From: Lycorma delicatula
Lineage: Eukaryota > Arthropoda > Insecta > Hemiptera > Fulgoridae
Assembly: GCF_047948215.1 (NCBI RefSeq)
Contig: NC_134461.1
Location: 86,610,245-86,674,244, forward strand
Direction: 5' to 3'
DNA length: 64,000 bases
Each line of letters begins with the position of its first letter. Position 1 is the stretch's first letter. The notes below the pieces were generated by a model. It ran no database searches. It saw nothing but the letters and a program-made list of their open reading frames with translations, and was not told the origin of the DNA. This document shows positions 26,239 through 37,300 of this stretch, in pieces. A program made the translations under genes and the position numbers.

Positions 26239-27524
26239 CAAGGGGGTGCTGAAAAGTTCCTGGCTTTGCTTAGAAAGAATGGAGCCAGAGTTTTGAAATT
26301 ATCCATTTATTCAATGTATTCTCCCCTGTTGAGACTGATACACTTGGTTTATCATTGTTGAAACTTTTCTAGTCTGTAAAAATAAAAGTCTGTGATTGGG
26401 TGTGAAACCAGCTCTCAGCAGCCTCTTTGACGTCTTCAATATTCTGAAAACGAATACCCTTTAGGTGTTTCTTCAAGTTCGGAAACAGATAATAGTCTGA
26501 AGGGGCTAGGTCTGAGGAGTAGGGAGGACGGTTGACCAGTTGGAAGTCCATGGTCATCAATTTGGCAGCCACAACATTGGACATCTGTGCAGGTGCATTG
26601 TCATGCAACAGAAGGATTCCTTTGACCAACTTCCCTCAACGTTTCTTCTGTATTGCATCCTTCAACCGGTCCAGCAGGTTAGCATGTCTGGTTATACTAG
26701 ATCCGTGAGGTAAATAGTCCACCAAAAGAATGGCATCGTTGTCCCAGGAAATGGACGTCATCACTTTTTTGGCTGATTTTTGGGTAAAGAATTTTTTTGG
26801 TCACAGGGAACTGCTCTGGCACCATTCTTTTAATTGTTCCTTGGTTTCAGGATCATAAATGTGAAGCTAAGTTTCATCCTCAGTCACAAACCTAGGAAAA
26901 AAGGTCTCTGAAGCTTCTAAATGGCACAAAACAGCTATGGATTTCTCAACTCACTCCTTCCGTTGATCACGGTTCAAACATTTAGGCCCCCATTTTGCTG
27001 AAAGCTTGCACAGGTCTAGTATTGTGGTAATAATGAAACCAGCACACTCCCTGGAGATGTCCAGTATCTGGGCTATCTTTTTGCTGGATATTCGCCGGTC
27101 CTCAAGAATGAGCTCATGGACAGCACTGCATGTTGCAGTGTAAGTTGCAATTTGAGTGCATCCACTGTGGGGCTTATCTTCAACAGTGAAATGGCCAGTC
27201 TTGAAATGAGATATCCAAGTTTTCACAGTGCTATAGGAAGCACACTTCTCTTCTGGTGTTTGTGACATCTCAGTGTGAGGGTCCATTGCTGACTTTCCCT
27301 GGAGAAACAAAAATTTCATCATGACCTGTAACTCCACTGACGAGAAACTTGCTTGAGACTGTCCCATCTCAGCTTTCACTGGCAGCAGAAAAAATTGTAC
27401 AAATCCTGGACACCTGATATTTGCAAAGTTACATACTAGGATTTCAAACTTTCAAATGAGTCCAAAGTTGTATTTCTATTTCAACCACAAGGCATCAAAG
27501 CCAGGAACTTTTCAGCACCCCCTC

Positions 27525-27525
<1 letters not shown>
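26239..27525 (-). mobile_element. Full-length mariner element (1287 bp) with terminal inverted repeats
   Basis: Both ends carry the same 28-bp inverted repeat with one mismatch: CAAGGGGGTGCTGAAAAG... at 26239 and, read inward from 27525, CGAGGGGGTGCTGAAAAG..., both continuing TTCCTGGCTTTG. Each end is flanked by TA, the expected target duplication, within TA repeats. The length is typical of mariner. The transposase lies on the minus strand and is dead (see 26270-27379), but the ends look well preserved, so cross-mobilisation by a related transposase is conceivable. Confidence 0.92.
26270..27379 (-). pseudogene. Mariner transposase, one frame broken only by five stops
   Basis: From the ATG at 27379 to a TAA at 26270-26272 there are 370 codons in a single frame without any net indel. 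The N-terminal DNA-binding half reads VELQVMMKFLFLQGKSAMD and TVKTWISHFKTGHFTVEDKP. The catalytic part has FVTEDET (first Asp), LLHDNAPAQ (second Asp) and SSDLAPSDYYLF (third Asp), with 34 residues between the last two: the DD34D signature. Premature stops fall at 26951-26953 (TGA), 26867-26869 (TAG, where the family has Trp), 26801-26803 (TGA), 26636-26638 (TGA) and 26369-26371 (TAG). All could arise by single substitutions, so inactivation came by point mutation and not by frameshift. Confidence 0.88.

Positions 27526-27555
<30 letters not shown>
27526..27555. repeat. (TA)n microsatellite between two mariners
   Basis: Fifteen TA units separate the right end of the first mariner (27525) from the left end of the second (27556). 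Mariners insert at TA. Confidence 0.95.
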
Positions 27556-27556
<1 letters not shown>

Positions 27557-27623
27557 GAGGTGCGACAATAAAGTAATGAGACTGATTTTTCTTTGTAAGA
27601 TGTGGCAACCCTACAGCTTGCGG

Positions 27624-27734
27624 AGGCACACCATCTTTGACCTTGGTCTATAAGCTACTTCTAGTCCAAGCGGAACATTGATGCAACTGCTCAGTCGTGA
27701 GTTGTGCTGTAATAAGTGAACACGTGTTTGTGTC
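27624..27734 (+). repeat. Left arm of 111-bp inverted repeat in mariner 2
   Basis: Begins AGGCACACCATCTTTGACCT and ends GTGTTTGTGTC. It pairs with 28697-28807 at 107 of 111 positions by direct comparison (four substitutions, no indel). Confidence 0.9.
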
Positions 27735-28696
27735 TCATCACAGAACTGAAACCGCAAAATATTGCGCAAGGGTATGGAATTTCTTTTTGCGTTAAATTGC
27801 GTGAAAACGAGACGACAACTTACGATAAGCTTCGAAGAGCTTACGGTAAGCTTTTGGAGAGGAGGTTATGTCAAGAGCTCAAGTTTTTCGGTGGCATAAA
27901 ATTTTTAGTGAAGGCTGAACGAATGTTGAAGATGAAGACCGCAGTGGATGACCATCAACCTCATGGACAGATGTCAACTTGACCAGAGTGCGTGAAATCG
28001 TACGACCTGATCGAAGATTATCCGTGAAAATGATTGCAGAAGAACTAAACATCATTCGAGAAACGGTTCGTCTAATATTAACTGAAGATCTTGGTATGAG
28101 AAAGATTTGTGCAAAAATGGTCTCCAAAAATCTCACACAACAGCGAGAAACACGGGAAATGTGGCAGCCGATCTGTTAGAGCAAACGGAAATCAATCCAG
28201 ATTTGTTGAGCCGTGTTATCACTGGTGATGAAGGTTGGTTTTCTCAATACGATCCAGAGACAAAATGCCAAAGTTCGAAATGGTGCTCAAAGGGATCACC
28301 CAGACCAAAAAAAGCTCGCATGTCAAAGTCAAAAGTGAAATGCATGCTTGTGTGCTTCTTCGATTCCAAGGGAATTGTTCATAAGAGTGGGTGCCTCCTG
28401 GACAAACAGTTAACCAATATTTCTACAAAGAAATTTTAGAAAGACTTTGTAAACGAGTTCTTTGTGTCCGTGCCAACATTGCTGATAATTGGATTCTGCA
28501 TCACGATAATGCGCTATCCCATACTGCTCTATCAGTACAGCAATTTTTAACCTCAAAACAAATTTCAGTACTACCACAGCCACCTTATTCACCAGATATC
28601 GCTCCGTGCGACTTTTTTCTATTTCCAAGAGTCAAAATGGCGGTCAAGGGACACCATTTTCAAACAACACAAGATGTCCAAAAAGCTGTGACGAGG
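27735..28696 (+). pseudogene. Mariner transposase with frameshifts and missing C-terminus
   Basis: Successive frames give FCVKLRENETTTYDKLRRAY, then LTRVREIVRPDRRLSVKMIA and TVRLILTEDLGMRKICAKMV, then LLEQTEINPDLLSRVITGDE (first catalytic Asp), KCMLVCFFDSKGIVHK, and finally PPGQTVNQYFYKEILERL, HHDNALSHTALS (second Asp) and YSPDIAPCDFFLF (third Asp, DD34D spacing). At least three frame changes (near 27975, 28100-28180 and 28390) separate these. After VQKAVTR at about 28690 the protein runs into the inverted leader copy, so the usual final 30 or so residues are absent. Confidence 0.85.
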
Positions 28697-28807
28697 GACA
28701 CAAACACATGTTCACTTATTACAGCACAACTCGCGACTGAGCAGTTGCATCAATGTGCCGCTTGGACTAGAAGTAGCTTATAGACCTAGGTCAAAGATGG
28801 TGTGCCT
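28697..28807 (-). repeat. Right arm of 111-bp inverted repeat in mariner 2
   Basis: Reverse complement of 27624-27734 with four substitutions. It replaces the expected transposase C-terminal coding sequence. Confidence 0.9.
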
Positions 28808-28836
28808 ACACATGGTACCTAAATATTTATACAGTT

Positions 28837-30560
28837 TCAATTGTTTAGTTCTTTCTTTTTTAATGCAGTGTCTCTTAGTCTCATTATTTTTCTTGTACTT
28901 TGAGGTTGAAAGTTATGTAACAACATAATTGGAGCTAACATAATTTTTAATTTCAGTGTTAGAAGTGGAAATCCTGATGGATAGAGGGCATTAAGAAACT
29001 CTTGCTGGTAATGAACATCATCAGTGCTTAAAACTGTGTCAGTAGGTTCACAAATATTACCATAAAATATTTTAAGAATAATTAATTTATTTCTTCTGCC
29101 ATTATATTTCTTGGGGAAATTATTGTTCTTCCGCATAGCTATAGGAACAATTTGTTCAATAAATTTGAAATATCAGGATAAACTTAAGAAATAATTTATT
29201 TATTACTTATTACTCAATGTAATAACAACCTATCTTTTGTTTGATAGTTACGAAACCATTCTATAATTTCATCACCAATTTTCAATAATTGTATTGGAAA
29301 TTCAGAGTTTCTTGCTCCAAGATGATTTCTCATGTTTATGTGTAAATTGAGTTTTTCAATATTAATCCAAATACGTGAAGACTTAGACATGCTTTTATAA
29401 TATCAAACCAGGTATTTTGGTATCTTTTGGAATTATCGGTAAAGCCTGTCAAAAATCTCCTGCAAGTGAAGGTTATGCTATAAATAAGTTTATTATTCAA
29501 TCAAAGTAAAGTTTGATCAATAGCTTTATCATATCAAATCATATTGATCAATGAGCCCTGTAACTCATTGCACACTGACCCCATACTACGAATGATGTTT
29601 CTTGAAAAGTTTTTACAAGGAAACAATTTTTGCAAATTGAAAAAACAGATTCTCCTTTCCAAAGTAGATTCAATGGTAATTTGAAAGTCGAGTGAGCAGT
29701 CCTTCCTCCACTGAGGATTGCTGCATTACCTAATGATGCTACACTCAATGCCATACCTCCTGCAGATCTCACTTGAGCCAACAATAAATTGATTAAAATG
29801 GTTTTCTCAGTCCACCAGGAGCACCTAAAAAGATACTTTGCCTCAATTGTTGGTCAGGCTAACAATAATAATATTGAATGCATATCTTTGATCATCGACT
29901 AAGTTAGATTTACATGTACAAATTTATTTGATTTCTTTGTACAATGAGGACCCATAAAGAAGGAATTATAGAGATCATCAAAGGTTGGTTCATCCTGAAT
30001 CTGTGAAGGTAATCCAAATTCAGTTAAATATTTTTCAGAAAGTCAGATGAACTTATCTTCTACTTCAATCAAACCTGATTAAAAATTTATTCAGAATACA
30101 TTAATTCCACGCTATTATATCGATTGCATTCTTGATAAAGAATATCTTCACAATAATCTTTTCATAACAATTTCCATAAAATTATAGGCTCAGACAATTG
30201 TCAGGAAACTAAAATCATAGCAAATAAATTTTTCTTTGAGCCAGTTTGTGATATGGCAGCATCAGTAACACCATCTTTCCAACAGACCAAATGACAGTAA
30301 GCTTTGAAAGTAGGATGAATGTTACCATTAACGGTCTTCAAACTCTCAAATGAACTCGGGCCTCATACGTGATGTAATAACATCCTCAGGTGAAAACATT
30401 CACTTTGATAAGGATGACCTTTTTGATTCCAGGATGGCCTTCAACATCCTATCCATGTTTTCCTCTAGAGAATTTATTGTTAGACCAAGTATATAAACCC
30501 TGGAACATCATAATATAAAAGTGTTGCAGTGAAGTATTTGATGAACATTTCAAAAATGTG
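28837..30560 (-). pseudogene. Decayed Helitron helicase (Pif1-type) gene
   Basis: Read right to left in several frames: phrases like FHLRMLLHHV and FESLKTVNGNIHPTFKAYC near 30300-30420; NLFAMIL near 30210; the run-in to a Walker A region (LLVD-ENHFNQF, family form APGGTGKTF) near 29790-29830; LAQVRSAGGMALSVASLGNA, ILSGGRTAHSTFKLPLNLL and TSFVVWGQC (29548-29784; helicase motif region with the family's WDE box changed to WGQ); SRIWINIEKLNLHINMRNHL and EFPIQLLKIGD (29270-29390); and QEFLNALYPSGFPLLTLKLK, IMLLHNFQP and MRLRDTALKK (28837-29136), the helicase C-terminal region. Many stops and frameshifts; no Helitron ends were seen here. It is a different, older copy than the 2.7-4.6 kb element. 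Confidence 0.75.
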
Positions 30561-30779
30561 GTCAGGGTTGTTTTCCATAGATTATCAATGACTTTTTAAC
30601 ATTATTCTCAGTGAAATAAACTTATTGATAATAATCAATAAGTTAATAAAACTTAAGATATATAGTGAAATGGATTACAGATTGATAACTTTTGGTTATA
30701 AATATAGAAAAATCACCAAAATACTTCTGATATAAATTTGTAATGAGCATTGATGTTTACTTTGTCCTTTTCATTTTAA

Positions 30780-31130
30780 ACAGAAAATGTAATCCTTTAT
30801 TCACATACTTGCACTTATTTGGTTTAGAACATTTTTTTTTCTTTTTCGGGGTGATGAATGAACATTCTGGCACCTCAGATTGAAGAAGTTCTAGTTTTTG
30901 TTTTCTTAGGCTTTGAACCTGAGTCCTGGAAATGCCACAGGCAGCTACAGTTCTCTATTCACACTTCTATGTAGCAGTTAAATGCTTGTCATTTTTTAAT
31001 TTTCTAACAGCTAAAGATTCTTTCTTCATGAAATCATACACATTTTTTACAATTTTGCATACCTGTCTTCGAAGTTTTTACCTTTCACAACAGACTTAAA
31101 TTCAGCCATAACTCTATGCACAGAAACAAA
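30780..31130 (-). pseudogene. Possible N-terminal HTH fragment of a DDE transposase
   Basis: Frames on the minus strand give a phrase like VVAACGISRTQVQSLRKQ followed by a Lys/Arg-rich stretch with Pro, and upstream MAEFKSVVKGKNFEDR near 31100. The order (basic N-terminus, helix-turn-helix of the form ACGISR, then a TP-KKKR segment) recalls IS630-like transposases of insects. The catalytic domain is absent. Weak evidence. Confidence 0.3.
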
Positions 31131-31674
31131 CTACTTTAAAAAGTTTGAACTGTAAACCATGATAACATCTTTTTACAATATGTATATAACTTTTATATAT
31201 GTGGAAAAGCAAGAGAGAAACAAAAATAAAATAAAAACAATTTTTTTGTATTTAAGACATGATGTCAGTTTCTTAAAACTGTAAACACACAAATGTACAT
31301 TGCTTCATAAGCAACAGTTGCATCATGTTTATGGTACTAAGAGATAACTAATCATGATGTGCCAATATTTCAGAGAACAATAGTATAGCAGTGTCATGCA
31401 GGCTGATCATCCAAGCTCACCATTACATGGCAGTTACTGTACATTATTACACTTTTTTATGGTTTGTTTTCTTTTAGTTTAATCTTGAGGGGTGAGAAAA
31501 GAATATTTGTTATTAATAATTATATAGACTCAATTTAAGATCAATTACTGAAGTCAACTAGATCTTTTTAATTAACTTTTTATATATCTACTTATACTAT
31601 ATATAATTAAAAAAAAACAAAAAAACGTAATGCATATGTATTAAAATGATGTAATCACCATTATGATTAATGGA

Positions 31675-31860
31675 TAATATATAGAGTCAACTGCTAATTA
31701 TCCACAATAATAATCGGAAGGAGGATTGAAGATAATCCAAAATCATAGCAAAATTCTGGTTGATCCAAAAATAATATTTAATAGAGTAAATATGTGTTAT
31801 ATTGGCCTAATACTACACTGCAGTACTGTATTTAAATTGAAAAAAAATAACTAAAATTAA
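31675..31860. repeat. Possible Tigger/pogo-like terminal fragment
   Basis: The phrase GAGTCAACTGCTAATTATCC followed by AATCGGAAGGAGGATTGAAG and TCTGGTTGATCCAAAAATAA has the look of a Tigger-type end region. No partner end was found nearby. Confidence 0.2.
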
Positions 31861-31874
31861 AAAAAAACAACAAA

Positions 31875-32855
31875 CAGATTTTTTAGAATGTATAAATATT
31901 TGCATAGATAATATGTATTTTAAATTAAAAAATAAATTATATGAACAATGCCATGTTTTAGCGATGGGATCACCAATCTCAGCCTGCTTAGCAAGCCTAA
32001 TTATGGAATATTTAGAAAATAAAGTATTACAGAGATTAAATATTAAGGTTTCATTCTATAAAATATACATAGATGACATTCTAGTATGTACACATGAACA
32101 GGATATTGATTTAATATTAAAATAATTTAACCTATATATTGAATGTATACAATTTACAAAGGAAGTTGAAATCAACAATAGTATAAAATTTTTGGATTTA
32201 ACAATAACTCATTTCGAAAAAAAAAATCAACAAAATGGTATATAAAACCAACATCTTCAGGCAGATACCTAAATTTCTTATCAACATAACCAATAACGCA
32301 TATAAAATCAGTAGTCAAGAATCTTGCAAACAGAGTTTGTAAATAAAATTTACAAACCCCAAAGACAGACCAGAATATATAAAAAAAGTAAAAGATCTAT
32401 TTCTAAATAATAATTATCTGGAAAATAGAATATTTAAAAATACAATTCATTAACATTACAATAATATATCAGCCAACCATCCTAATAAAAATAAATCGCT
32501 GATAAAAAAAAAAATCAACAAGCGAACATAATATACAGCATTCCGTGTAAGATTGTAATGCATTGTACACTGGACAAACTCCTCAATACCTTATAAAAAG
32601 AATAGAATCCTATAAATATAGAAAAAAGGAAGTGACAGCATTCACAAAACATACAATAGAACATGAACACTCATTTGATTTCAACAGCACCAAAATATTT
32701 GACAAAGAACAAAATACATATAAAAGGAGAACTCTAGAAATGAAATACATCAAGAAAAATACAAACGCTGTCAATAGAACGGAAATAGCTGGATTAGCAA
32801 CATATAAATTAATTAAATTTAAAAAAATCATATTTATATTGTACATTTTGTTTTA
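31875..32855 (+). pseudogene. Penelope-like element remnant: RT end plus GIY-YIG domain
   Basis: The first open frame (31913-32125) reads CHVLAMGSPISACLASLIME, the RT motif with the MGSP form used by Penelope-like elements, then FYKIYIDDILV, the catalytic box. The middle is broken by stops and frameshifts but keeps IKFLDLTI near 32190. The last part reads IIYSIPCK, then YTGQTPQYLIKRIESYKYRK, FTKHTIEHEHSFDF and RRTLEMKYIKKNTNAVNR. This is a GIY-YIG endonuclease in its Penelope context. The 5' half of the RT is missing, the usual truncation. Inactive. Confidence 0.85.
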
Positions 32856-34368
32856 AGGAAAACAACGTTTAATGTTTGTTACTTTTGAGAAAAATATGTG
32901 CATTGTAAAGGTTTCAATAAACAGGAAATAGTAATCAGTCTATACAAAGAGATAATTATCTAAAGATAAGATGAGTCAGGAATCTGATCTTGAGTTCATA
33001 TCAATGTGCTAGTTAGGTGGATTTCATTAATTGTTAATATTATTTAATTTATAAGTAAAATATGTCTTTTTATTATATTTAATTCTATCCAATCAAGAGG
33101 AAAATAAATTATATATATATAATATTCTCTTATTTAAATAAAATAGGTTATATTTTACATATTTTCATACAGTTAGGAACATTAGCTATTAATAACGTTT
33201 GAATATTTTGTCGCGTGTGTGAAGTATTAGTTCGTAAATCAGTGGGTTTGTATGAACGACATAAGTTTTTGCTCCTTCCTGTTTTGAGAATTGGAGCGAT
33301 CATATCTGAGTAATAAATTGTGTATTTGTTTCAAGCAGTTGTCATAAATATCCTCCTACGTAATTTATATTACTTTCTTTAAATACATGAACTTCTGTAT
33401 CAGTTTACTTGGTATAGAAGAAATGTACGGCAATACACAGTCGGTCTAATGTGCATGTACAAAACATTACCTCACTTGTTGACTGTTGGGTTTATGTCAA
33501 CTTTTGACGGTGAAGACATCAAGCTGTCCAAAAATATAATTTATTAGTAAAAATGCACATATTTAATAAAGAAATAACCTTCGTCATGTCTTTCTGGATA
33601 CTAGTATCTAAGTTTGTAGTAGTTATAGGAGTTCTGAGGTCTCAGTTTGTCTTTCGAACACTGAAAGGGCGATATATATCCTGATTTAATCTATATAATG
33701 TATTATTAAATGATGATAGTGATCAATACATTACATTTTATTCTTATTGGTACACACTGATCAGAATAAAATATTTATTTCTGCTTTAGCGGACTTTGTT
33801 AATATATACTTGCTGTACTTGTCTTTAAAAATTACTTATGCATGTGTATTTAAAAAAAGTTTGGTAGCATGAGTGATCTTTTATTGTTAAAATAACTCGT
33901 TTTTTATTTAATTTTATAATGGTTTTCTCAAATTTATTTATTTGTTTTTTTAACTATTTACGAAAATCTGTTTATTTTAGTTATTATACGTGGAAGAATA
34001 TTGATGAAAAATGGAAAATAACATAATAATCCAAACACTAGAATAATGTTTCTGTCATTTATTCTTGACTTGTTTCTCCTGGAAAACAGTAATTAAACTG
34101 TCTAATCAGTGTTACTTAATTCTCTTAGCTCCCAGTTAGCCAGTGTAGTAAACATGAAAATGGAGTATGTGTTACTTTCATTCGGAGAGACGTTCTGTGA
34201 GGTTAACAGTGGGTAAGCTGTTAATGTTTGTCGATTGTTTTAAGTTGATAACTAATGGAAGGATCGTTTTATTGCTTAACATTATAAATAAATGCAATCA
34301 TTATTTTTTTCATTTATGAAAATAAAAAATATAGACGACCGTCAATCAAGAAGGCTAGGAAGTTAAAA
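32856..34368. other. Flank and upstream region of ashwin
   Basis: The first part is probably the 3' flank of the Penelope remnant. Nothing coding was recognised between 33000 and 34100. The last 250 bases hold the likely ashwin leader; a GT that could serve as a leader splice donor occurs near 34210 (GTGGGTAAGC), but no transcript start can be fixed. Confidence 0.4.
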
Positions 34369-37300
34369 ATGGCCGATGAGAAGCCGTATGTGTCGCCGAC
34401 GTTCAGGCTGTTGCAGCCCGAGTTATTGTCCGTGGAGGAATTAACTGACATGCTTTTTTCGGTATGGTATTTTCCAATTACATCTGTAAAAAATGTAACC
34501 TGTAATGTTGTGATTATATCGTTTTGTGCAGTGCATATTTGGTATTTTGATTTCGGCTTTGCTTAATTTGTTTTTAGATTTGTCAGTTAATTTCTCATTT
34601 TTTTAGAGAGTTAAATCAATGAACTCATTAGAGCGATATTTGTTGTTTAAATTTCTTGTCCAGATCAAAATGTAGCATCAAATGCTTATCCTGTGCAAGT
34701 ACATGATAATTTGTTGATATTTTAATATATGAGGTTACTCATTAGAGTTAAACAGCTATAATCTCTTGTAAATTAATACTTTTATTTTTTTTATTAATGA
34801 AGTGATGGGAATTAAAAAAATTGTTTCATCTTCAGTACTGTAATTTACATAAGAGCATTTACTGTTAATACAAGCTGTAGTATATATTTTGTCTAAATTT
34901 TATTATTTCAAGAACATTATCAAGTTCTTGTACGCTACCTAATACTATCAAGTACTGCTAGCTAACGGTACGATTTGTAAACCCACCTTTTTGAGGAAAA
35001 GTGACATATTTGAGTCCCATGGTTCATCAAATGGAAGAAAAAAAATGTTGTCTAACAAAATTTGAGGTATTTTTTGAAAGTATTCTTTATCCAAAATCTA
35101 ATTGAACTGAAATTTAATGTTTCATGCTTATTTTTTTCCTTATTTTCATTTCTTTTTTTGGTTAGGTATTATTTGGAACTATAAACATAATTGGTTGACT
35201 TTGCCGTGCCATCCAGCTCTGCGGACTCTTACTGGTGAAGTTCTAATGAACTTCTTGATTCTAATGCAGAGTTGAGCTCATTTATCATAAATATGTACTT
35301 CATAAACACACTCTTAATCATTGTAATTTTTCAGTCTGTATATACGATAGTTATATTTTAGCCTTGTATAAAACAGACATAATTTATTGACCAGCAAGAT
35401 GAAATTTATAAAAATGACAAATGCAGCTAATATCTTTTAAAAAGGAGAAAACTTGTTCAAAATAGTAAATAAGCTTATTTGAATAAGCTGCTAGAAAATT
35501 ATTGTGAATTCTGTTGTTAAGTTTATCAGTGATGCTAGAGAAAATACTGTTTTTAATAGTATATTAAAGTGGTTGTAGTATACTCTTTTTTTTTTGCATT
35601 GTTGGATAGCATATTTGATAAGTGATATGTTTATATGGTAGTGTACAGCAGTAAAAATATGAGCAGCTGCCAATTAATTTGAATTTTTTCTTATGATTGT
35701 GATTTGGATAATTATAATATTTAGCAAATTGAAGTCTAATTTTAGAGAAAGTTATCTATTATTTCAGAGATCTGGCCCTATGTAGCATTTTAAATTAAAC
35801 AGAAATTAGAAATGGTGTACTATTAATCATAAAATATTTAGGTTGTTGCAATTTCAAAACCTCATTTCTAATAAGATGGAATTTAGAAGTATTATTAATT
35901 GGCTTTTACTTATTTAAATCAACCCGTAGTTTGTTTTTTCTTTTTCTTCTGGTTTAGCCGCCAGGAATCACAGTCAGGTATTACTTCAGAGGATGAATGA
36001 AGTTGATAATATGTATCAGTGAGTGTAAGTGAAGTGTAGTCTTGTACAGTCTTAGATTGACCATTTCTGAGATGTGTGGTTAATTGAAACCCAACCACCA
36101 AAGAACACCGGTATCCATGATCTAGTATTCAAATCTGTTTAAAAGTTACTGCCTTTACTAGGATTTGAATGTTGGAAATCTCGACTTTGAAATCAGCTGA
36201 TTTGCAAAAATGCATTCACTGTTAGACCAACCCGGTGGATTTAGTTTTAGTTTAGAAAACTTCATCTGCATGCAATTGACTGTTTGATTAATTATAGTAT
36301 TTATAGTTAACAACTTGATTGTAACTGCTAATTTGGGAATTTTATATAAACAAAAAGAAAATAAATTTTTATCATCTTCATAAAGTTTTACATAAAGTTT
36401 TTTTACTTCCTTGTCTGAAAAAAGGAAATATTGTGATCACGAAAAATTTTAGATTTCAACAGAAATATCCATTTTGACCATCCCTGAATCCATTTTGTCT
36501 AGTTACGGCATGACATACGTATGTTTGTATTTCGCATACTTCAAAAATGATTAGTCATAGAATGTTAGAATTTTGGACTGTTGTAATATGCAGTTGTGCA
36601 CCTCCCCTTTTGATTGCAATCTAATGAACCAGAAGTGTCATGGACATTTTCTGTAAGTATTTGCATCTTACAAGGGGAAGGCACGTCAGTTTGAATCCGA
36701 CTTCTCCTCTTATTTTTAACTTTTTTTTTTTTTTTTAATCTAAATATATTGATTGATTTATTAATAATTATCAACCTCCAATTGTAAAAATATTTTTACA
36801 ATAACTAATTCAATAATAATAAAAAAAAATATTTGAAAAAATAGAAGTTATTAATGAAATAAAATTTTATATACTTTTCATTTAAAAAAAATGTGCATGT
36901 GTAATTTAATAGGTGTACAAGGAAGTCATGTGATCTCCACGTCAGATTTGTTTTTTTTAATATTCTTTAAGGATGACATTATATGTTAAATCATACTTTA
37001 CCAAAACAATTTCTTGTGATGGAAGGTGTGCAGAGAAAGTAAAGATAAAAGCCAATAACAATTATTATTTTTCATTTTGTACGGCTATAGTATCAGATGG
37101 GCTTTGCATTATCTACAGGGTTACCAGGCCACAATTTTAGCAGCATTTTGCTTATGAAGTTACTATGTTTATTTTAATTACTATCAATTGAAATGTAGGT
37201 GTCATGATTCTATTCCTCCATGTAAAAGAAGAATCTGCTGCCAAAGTATATTAGTAACTTGTTACTTTTAATGTTGAATGTGCTATATACAGTTAAAACA

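Larger units (their letters stand above)
27556..28807 (+). mobile_element. Second mariner, rearranged, with inverted copy of its leader at the 3' end
   Basis: The left end begins CGAGGTGCGACAATAAAG right after TA, as a mariner terminal repeat should. The transposase follows on the plus strand, but where its last domain and the right terminal repeat should be, there is instead an inverted copy (28697-28807) of the 5' leader (27624-27734). No matching right terminal repeat was found, so the element is probably truncated or folded back. It lies tail to tail with the first mariner's left flank, sharing the TA tract. Confidence 0.8.
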
